Positions 57,841 through 64,000 of a DNA stretch of 64,000 nucleotides are shown here, piece after piece. The position numbers and the translations under genes were made by a program. This DNA is from Siphonodentalium dalli (taxonomy: Eukaryota > Mollusca > Scaphopoda > Gadilida > Siphonodentaliidae). Location: the NCBI GenBank assembly GCA_032622095.1, contig CP136069.1, positions 13,996,450 through 14,060,449 on the forward strand. The letters run 5' to 3'. The notes under the pieces are model-generated. The model was not told the DNA's origin, made no database searches, and saw nothing but the letters and a program-made list of their open reading frames with translations. Every line of letters starts with the position of its first letter. Positions within the stretch are counted from its first letter, which is position 1.

Positions 57841-57975
57841 CGATTATTCACGGATTATGACATTCCTGTGTTAGGAACTTGTGTGTTATATTCAGAGCAA
57901 AAGAAAACAGATCAAAAACTTATTCACGGATTATGACATTCCTGTGTAGGAACTTTTGTGTTATATTCGGAGCTA
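57841..57975. repeat. Tandem duplication, about 75 bp x 2
   Basis: TTATTCACGGATTATGACAT and GTGTTATATTC(A/G)GAGC occur at 57844-57899 and 57920-57974. Confidence 0.9.
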
Positions 57976-58069
57976 TCCATATTCCAAATGGGATAGTTTG
58001 GATCTCTATCACGAAATCATAAAGTTTTTTGTCTTAGGACAAAAATCGTGAAAAAGGTCATAAGAGTTA

Positions 58070-58497
58070 TGTAACACTTTCGACCGTAGATGGCGTGAGT
58101 ATGGTTAAAATTATATGATGGGGTCATTGCCCTGGCTTGATATTGGGACAAAGAACCCGGGGTGAATAATCCAGGTCATTGACTCTCGGTTCGGTGCTCT
58201 CATAAACAATGTATTTTGTGCACCTGTATTGGTGGGAGCGGCACACACGTGTTCCAATCAAAACACGACATCTGGAAGCCATGGGCGGTGTCCCTAAGCA
58301 TATATATACTTGGTGAGAGTCCAAGCATCCCCTTCTGGTCGAGATATCTTACGACGAACGCTTCTTCTTAGTAGTTATGATTATATGTTATTTTCCGTGG
58401 CTGCCTTGCTGTTAACTTGTAAATAATTGTATTAATAAATGTTATCATGTCATGTCTGAGAGTTGCCGACTTAGTGGAAGAACCTGGGAGTGTTATA
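58070..58497 (+). repeat. LTR (about 428 bp)
   Basis: Starts TGTAACAC and ends GTGTTATA, the short inverted ends expected of an LTR (last dinucleotide decayed from CA). A TATATATACTT promoter-like word lies at 58301 and AATAAA at 58434-58439, giving a plausible U3-R-U5 order. A purine-rich GTGAAAAAGG precedes it. Confidence 0.65.
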
Positions 58498-58540
58498 ATA
58501 TGCGAGTCGACCATAGGTCGCCTCGCATATATAAGAGAAT
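58498..58540. repeat. Right half of a split 67-bp hairpin (copy F)
   Basis: ATATGCGAGTCGACCATAGG onwards to AGAGAAT. Continues into the usual AT-rich MITE spacer (58545-58640), confirming the MITE context. Confidence 0.85.
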
Positions 58541-58640
58541 TTTATATTATTTTTAAAGAATGTAAGAAGAAATGAAAAAAATGATAAAAAATGGTAAACA
58601 TTTTCAAAAATATAAGAAAAAATGTTATTATATATAATTG

Positions 58641-59532
58641 TAATACGACCCTGCCTAACTATGCTTAAAAGCCATGTCCTGATTGGCCAGTGGCCCGAGT
58701 TACCATGGCTATCTCGTTCCAGTTTTGTGGTACAATTCTACTTTTTCCAATTGTACCACGAAAAAAATCGGTTTATTCAGATCGCCGCACGCGACTTTTC
58801 CCGTCTTTTCTAACTCCGCGCAAACGGGGCATCAACGGAGTACACCCGCACCTGTAACCCTTTGAATTTTGCTACATCTTGACAATCTTGCGAATTGTCT
58901 AGCGATTAGTCGCTTGAAACCAGTTTGGTTGCCAATGAATATGGTCCAAATGATGTTATGGTATATTGATATATGTTACGACCAAAGAAAGTTACTTAAT
59001 AAGTATATTAAATGACAAAATAAATCCATGGGGCCGGGCTGTGCATTCGTCGATTCGAATCTCGATCATATTCGATATTTCGGAACCAAATTGAAAATGA
59101 AAGCGTTTGTTCACCGGCAGTACAGAAGGGGAATAAGATTAGTTTAGTAAACTAGATCATTTAGATCGCTTTGTGTAAGGAAAATGGTCCATAGTCGATG
59201 ATCATATTCATGTTGTCTGAACAACGTTCAAAACAGAAATGACCACAATCGTATTTCCTGTACAATTTAAATGAAACGCACGGGCGCCGCTGAAAACACA
59301 TCGTTTTTTAGCCAATCACAACGATTATTTCTAGAAGAGGTGCCTCGAAAAGTCAACGGGGGAATTTCATAACAAGACAAGACATTACCAGAGTACTCCA
59401 TGCAAAGAAATCGAGTACGCCCAATACGAATTACACCACGAAATGTTTTCTCACCTGAGACCGAAAAAGCGCAGTATTTCGTTGACTATTCAGTCGAATT
59501 GTGACCATAAACTTTCAGTCGTATTACAAAAT
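58641..59532. other. Unassigned spacer with a small inverted repeat
   Basis: GTGGTACAATT...AATTGTACCAC (58727-58759) is a small palindrome whose GTGGTACAA word also occurs in the 59533 hairpin. No gene was recognised. Confidence 0.4.
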
Positions 59533-59673
59533 AAATAAATACACGGTGTATCGGTGTGTATGGTCAAGTTGTACCAGAAAAAACTGATTGTAGGACGACG
59601 CGTAGCGGAGTCCTACAATCAGTTTTTTGTGGTACAACTTGACCATACACACCTCTACACCGTGTATTTATTT
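59533..59673. repeat. 141-bp hairpin
   Basis: Arms 59533-59595 and 59611-59673 pair over about 63 bases with three or four mismatches; the loop is 15 bases and CpG-rich (CGACGCGTAGCGGAG). Core ACTGATTGTAGGA/TCCTACAATCAGT is exact. Confidence 0.92.
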
Positions 59674-60316
59674 CTTAAGTAACGTTATAGGCTTTTCTGT
59701 ACATAACCACGATAAATGCAAAGCTTACGGCGATCATCAACACATCCATGATAGCACACGATACTGGAACTGAAAACTTCATCGAATGCGCAATTCACAA
59801 TGTCAACACCTTATCGGCACACTCGAACATATAAAGAGAATTTCAAAGAAAAATTATATAACGCGAAATCTCGGCAAAAATAGTTACTTTGTTCAGTTTC
59901 TACTTCATGGAAGTAAAAGCAAATTTCAATAACAGACTCTCGTCTCAAAATTTATCTGATTGCTTAGTGGAAGAAAATTACTGTATAGTTGTCATCTGTC
60001 ATTGTTGTTATGACTAGCATGTCTGTGTATCTGTGAGCATTCAATGTCCCTTGCTGAATAGACTGGTTCCTCGTCCAAAACTGGAAACATCTGAAAAAGT
60101 AGTAACCTGACCCCTCGAGCTAAAGTGAATGTCGTGTAAGAATCATGTCGTCGAGCTGAGGATATCAGACCAGGCGAATCAAGCTAGATACGCAGATGGA
60201 AAATTCTCAGCTAATGGGAATCAGGCACGTCAATGACATGTCACGGTAGTGGTGGTCTTACATGTAGGTTAGAGCATGGATTGTTTCATCATAAAATAAA
60301 ATATTTGGCATATCAA
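59674..60316. other. Unassigned spacer
   Basis: Nothing recognised. Confidence 0.4.
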
Positions 60317-60415
60317 TCGAGCGATGTAAACAGTTCTGTAAAAGAGTGGGCGAGGTTGGTAAGTTCATACCAACCTGATTCGCCCAATTTCAAACCTGTT
60401 TACTAAATCGCTCGA
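60317..60415. repeat. 99-bp hairpin
   Basis: TCGAGCGATGTAAACAG...GGGCGAGGTTGGTA pairs with TACCAACCTGATTCGCCC...CTGTTTACTAAATCGCTCGA; several mismatches mid-arm. Confidence 0.85.
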
Positions 60416-61284
60416 ATTCATGACAAACATATTTCTAGCCTTCGAGTTAATCCGATGTTGATCCTGTCCACTGTCAATCGCCGATTTAATTCGCTGGATG
60501 TTGGCCTTCGCATGCTAATGTAGAACAAGCATATTGATTATTGTGATACACACACGATACATACTAATATAACCAGGGACGTTTCTATATTGGGTGTTTC
60601 GCTTGCACCCCACCCCGAGGAAACAGACACTATGAGGGAAAGTTCACATGTATATGCACCTCTTGTGTTGAAATTTAGTTGTTGGTATAGGGTTACTTGT
60701 CTATCGTATATGCATTCCAGTGGTGGAGTCATTTATGGAAGGGAACCACCTGCCTCGAGCAGGCAACAACCTCGACCGCTTGTGTTGTAAATGGGAATAT
60801 ACCATAGATAGCATTTTTGGGCAACAATCGTTTCTTGAATCTTTGATTTCAGCATAAAGTCTTAGCTAATTTCACATTGTAACATTTGGAGACATCACTG
60901 TTAGCTTTTATTTCACCCAAAGGTGATAATAATTGTTGACATGGGACTGCAGTGTGTGTCGAATATCTAGACATGGAGGAATTGTGTAAATGTTAGCCCA
61001 AAATACATTTCGAAGTAACGATGGTTTTGTTGTTTATTTCGAGGAATCATACCGAATCAGGTGAATTCAGCCCAAATATATTGACAGGTGTCATGTAAAA
61101 CATTTGCAGTAGGTTAGCGTTATTACATATACGTATTTGCGGATGTCGTTTAAAATGAGCAAAATAGAGAACTACGATGGAACGGTTATGTGTATTTGTA
61201 AATTGAGACGTCTTTTAATGTATAACACATGATAATCAATAACCGTGGCCCTTTCTGTCAATTATAATCGCTATATTTACGCTA
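60416..61284. other. Unassigned spacer
   Basis: Nothing recognised. Confidence 0.4.
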
Positions 61285-62075
61285 TTAATTGGGGAACTCC
61301 CTACTCCGATAATTACCAAACTTCATATGAAACTTTGGGGTTACGTCTAGATGGGACCCATCCATTTTCCCGATATTTGTGGGGAAAAAACTTGGCCGCC
61401 AGCAGCACACCCTGCTAAATTTCAAATTTGAATCCATTGGCACACACTGCAGCCCGCATTTATTGGAGATGTCTTTTAATTTTGCAGGCATATTTAGGAT
61501 CACCTCTAAATGGGAGCACTTTTATTATGAAAAGCATTATGCCAGCAGCTATCTTCACTCTGTAGTCTGTATGGTGTATCCCAAGTTTTAGTCACGCACA
61601 GAGTAAAATCCAAGTATTTTGTATTTTATTCTTTGTATTACGATCGTCACCAAACTTCATGTGGATATTTTGGGTGACCACTAGATGGAAGCCATATTTT
61701 GTTTTAATTTCCTTGTGAAAACATCATCCCAGCGTTCATCTTGAATTTTACTCTTTGTATGACAAACTACTTTGGTTCACCCTATACAGACGACAACCCT
61801 TGTCCAATCGTCACTAAATTCCACAATGATCTTCTGGATAACCAGAATTAGAGTAATCTAATTTTTCCAAAAAAACATGGCCACAGGCAGCTATTTTGGA
61901 TTTTACTCTTTGCATTTGATTCTTTAGCACACATACAGACCACATCCCTCATCTGATAGTCACCAAACTCATATTGATCTTCGGAACGACCACTAGATGG
62001 GAGCTATCAAATGTTTTGAATTCCATTGGAAAACATGGTCGCCACCAGTCATCTTCTATTTTGCTTTATATATAT
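61285..62075. repeat. Diverged tandem repeat, about 170 bp x 4-5
   Basis: Recurring words in order: TCACCAAACTTCAT, GACCACTAGATGGGAGCC, AAAACATGGCCGCCAGCAG, ATCTT..ATTTTACTCTTTGTAT. The best-conserved pair is near 61645 and 61958. Confidence 0.75.
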
Positions 62076-62372
62076 ATCTTCATGTGGATATCTAGTATTA
62101 CTTAGGTAGTTCAAATTTGCACATTCCTGTCATCATTCGAAATATAAAAATTTATCTGATAATCCCATGAAAATTAACAAGCGTGCGTAAATTACATTTA
62201 CCTATAATCCTACTGGTATTATTCCTCACTTAACAATCACATACTCCCTTCAAAATTTCGTTTCGTCGTATCTATTTTCCAATTACCCCTATGGCAATAA
62301 TTATACACATACATGTGTCGATCATTTCTTTATACAACAAACTTGCAATTAAATGTAGAAATATATAATACT

Positions 62373-62900
62373 AGCTGATGTACCCGACTTCGTCCGGGCT
62401 ATTTAGGGATTTCTGTGTGATTGCCTCCGGATGGGCAGTATATACAGCGTTTGGACAAACTATTGTTCGATCGGTTCAGAAACATTCCTATATGAGTGAG
62501 ATCAAGGTCAAGGACACGCTCTCACGTGAAATCGGACCCTCCCATGTTGTTCCCTGTATCAAAGTAGGCATACATACCAAATTTGAGTTGGATCAGTCGA
62601 GGTCCAGAAACATGCATATATGAGCGTATATGAGCGAGGTCAAGGTCAAGGACACGATCGGATTTGTGAAATTGGACCCGCCCATATCGTTCCCTGGATC
62701 AAAGTAGTCCTACACACAAAATTTGATTCGGATCGGTCGAGGTCCAGAAACAAGTCTGTGAGCGTATATGAGCGAGGTCAAGGACACGGTCGCACGTGAA
62801 ATACCAAATTCGAGTCGGATCGGTCGAGCAGTTTTCGAGTCTATAACACCCATACAGACACACAGGCAGACATAAGTTCCAAAATATATAATAGATAGTT
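62373..62900. mobile_element. SINE/LINE-tail-like dispersed repeat
   Basis: Begins CTAGCTGATGTACCCGACTTC and ends with TTTTCGAGTCTATAACACCC, CAGACACACAGGCAGACATA and an A-rich ATATATAATAGATAG tail. Inside, a block with GAGCGAGGTCAAGGTCAAGG and GGATCGGTCGAGGTCCAGAA is repeated two to three times, about 130 bp apart. This end style (GTCTATAACACCCATACAGACAGA then a short tandem tail) is widespread in invertebrate 3' ends of LINEs and their SINEs. No RT is attached, so it is a truncated copy. Confidence 0.6.
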
Positions 62901-63355
62901 CAAAGAATTCTATGATAAATAGTTCATGGGTGACCTGATGCATGCATCTTAGTTTACTTGTTTAATTTGTCATAATATATGTTGCTATGGATCAATCGTA
63001 TGAGTAAGCTATATTAATATCTTTTCTGGTCTTCTGAATATAATCGGTTCGGATAATATGCGGCGTCACATTATCATATTCAGATCGATTGTTGAATCAG
63101 AACACCGATGCTTGCATTATCGATTGAGTCGGTGCCACTTATTTAACATCGCTGCGAATCGCCTGTCTATTCTTCGCTTGTCAAATCAAATCGCCGACTA
63201 TAACTGTATTTAGTTCAGGGTAGCTTTCGCTTGGGGTTCATTGCAGGAACCAGATCGTTGCTGAGATTATCCAGCCTGCAATCGACATAGAATATTTGTT
63301 GCGTCTTTTAGTCAGTCATTTTTAAAATTGAGACCAAAGTAAAAGCTCATCAACC
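62901..63355. other. Upstream region of the secreted-protein gene
   Basis: Should hold the promoter and 5' UTR of the following exon. A TCAGT initiator-like word is at 63312; no convincing TATA box. No repeats were recognised. Confidence 0.35.
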
Positions 63356-63602
63356 ATGATCTTCGTAATCCTTATGCTGTTTTTCGGTCAATCCGCAGAT
63401 GCTAATTCGAACAATGTAAGCGTCACTTTTAAAGGCGGCAGCGGCCAACTAAACCAGGCTAATGTCATTGCAACTGCCAAGACGAAATCAGAAATGGACT
63501 GTGGTGCTCAGTGTATGAAGAAATCAGGATGCAAATCGTTCGCCGTGAATGGTTTCACGTGTGTTCTGTTCAGTGATGATAGCGGAGTGGTACAGATGTC
63601 AG
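63356..63602 (+). CDS. First exon of a secreted PAN/apple-like cysteine protein
   Basis: ATG at 63356 has A at -3. Residues 1-16 (MIFVILMLFFGQSADA) form a signal peptide. The mature part has Cys at 49, 53, 59 and 69 in a C-x3-C-x5-C-x9-C pattern with GCKSFAV and CVLFSDDSG, the layout of PAN/apple domains (C..xC.....C.AF.......C.L). Such domains bind proteins or sugars on secreted or surface proteins. The frame runs into ATGTCAG|GTGAGT with the donor at 63603, so the exon ends at 63602 and the rest lies beyond the window. The ORF continues into the intron to 63700 only by chance. The family inside PAN cannot be fixed from one exon. Confidence 0.65.
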
Positions 63603-64000
63603 GTGAGTATTTAACTCTGATGTGCCCACCCTCGCGTCCAAATTTGTTTCTGTTTTCGGTAGTTTTTTCAGACCATTTTTTGACACACCCCCCCTTTTAA
63701 CACTAAAACAGAGATTTGCGGGGGAAAATTCACTGTAAACAGCTGTGTATGAATTTCTGTGCATACTATTTGTCATGGATGTTAACATTGACTTGTAAAT
63801 ATGAACGAGTCATTTTGGGGTCATTCGGCCAAAAAAGCATGGCTGCCAGCGGCCTTCTTGGAATTCAAAATGTGCAACAAAATACAACACGATAACTGCC
63901 TGCAGTCAGTTAAGCATTTAGAATTACATTATTTATCTTATTCTAATGTGTTTTAAGCCAAACTCATTGCAAAAACAGTCAAAAAACTTGTAGGAAATTG
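63603..64000 (+). other. Start of intron 1 of the secreted-protein gene
   Basis: Begins with GTGAGT; no acceptor or second exon is evident before the window ends. Confidence 0.5.

Larger units (their letters stand above)
56390..58497. mobile_element. LTR-retroelement remnant inserted in a hairpin
   Basis: The first 34 bases (TTTAACAC then TTCGACCGTAGATGGCGTGA) match the start of the LTR at 58070; the last 428 bases are that LTR. The two outer borders fall exactly at the break between two halves of a 67-bp hairpin, with AT-rich repeats (TATAT/AATAT) at the joins. The 5' LTR is almost wholly deleted, and the interior carries tandem repeats but no pol motifs. Confidence 0.65.

Overview
This is eukaryotic DNA, most likely from a marine lophotrochozoan and probably a mollusc. 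The window is AT-rich and almost free of host genes. It is packed with decayed retrotransposons, non-autonomous DNA transposons, long hairpins and tandem repeats. The only coding sequence near the right edge is a first exon of a secreted, cysteine-patterned (PAN/apple-like) protein with a clean GT splice donor. The organism call is an inference from repeat style and gene type; nothing here names the species.

Layout, left to right. 1-2890: 5'-cut non-LTR retrotransposon with reverse transcriptase (RT), RNase H and a C-terminal Cys/His motif, damaged by frameshifts and loss of the catalytic Asp-Asp box. 3990-16400: a field of inverted-repeat elements: a family with CCAGGGATGTGGCTAGA ends, a 2-kb TIR element filled with TGTGTGG repeats, Tc1-like MITEs bounded by TA, a 1.3-kb element built from GCGCTTAAGCGC palindromes with a 6-bp target duplication, and a 126-bp hairpin. 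A two-exon candidate micro-gene lies at 11792-12746. 16670-17000: CpG-dense palindromic block. 17805-18167: first full copy of a TTAA-bounded MITE, beside a broken LTR-type pol (protease, RT, RNase H) at 18181-20640.

21893-28610: about 6.7 kb bounded by long inverted arms, holding one unrecognised, frameshifted ORF and many repeats; the right arm is split by a 343-bp insertion. 28900-35600: more repeats, a TIR element and a solo hairpin. 36136-37020: TatD-family hydrolase pseudogene. 39056-42085: tandem satellites, then a CpG-rich palindrome cluster.

43195-46960 (minus): a broken CR1/Jockey-type LINE interrupted by two insertions; removing the 838-bp one with one TA restores the reading frame. 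47484-54410: a satellite array split by a 5.9-kb element with CACTG termini, subterminal TGTTTA repeats and a 2-bp TG duplication; that element holds a second TTAA MITE copy, and a third lies in the satellite just to its right. 56029-58640: more copies of the same 67-bp hairpin, one split by an LTR-element remnant. 59533-62900: further hairpins, tandem repeats and a SINE/LINE-tail-like repeat. 63356-63602: the host exon.

The biology on show is therefore layered transposition. The most distinctive unit is the TTAA MITE family that carries one or two near-perfect 67-bp hairpins, whose transcripts would fold into miRNA-precursor-sized stems. Insertions within insertions give a relative order of events without any dating by divergence.
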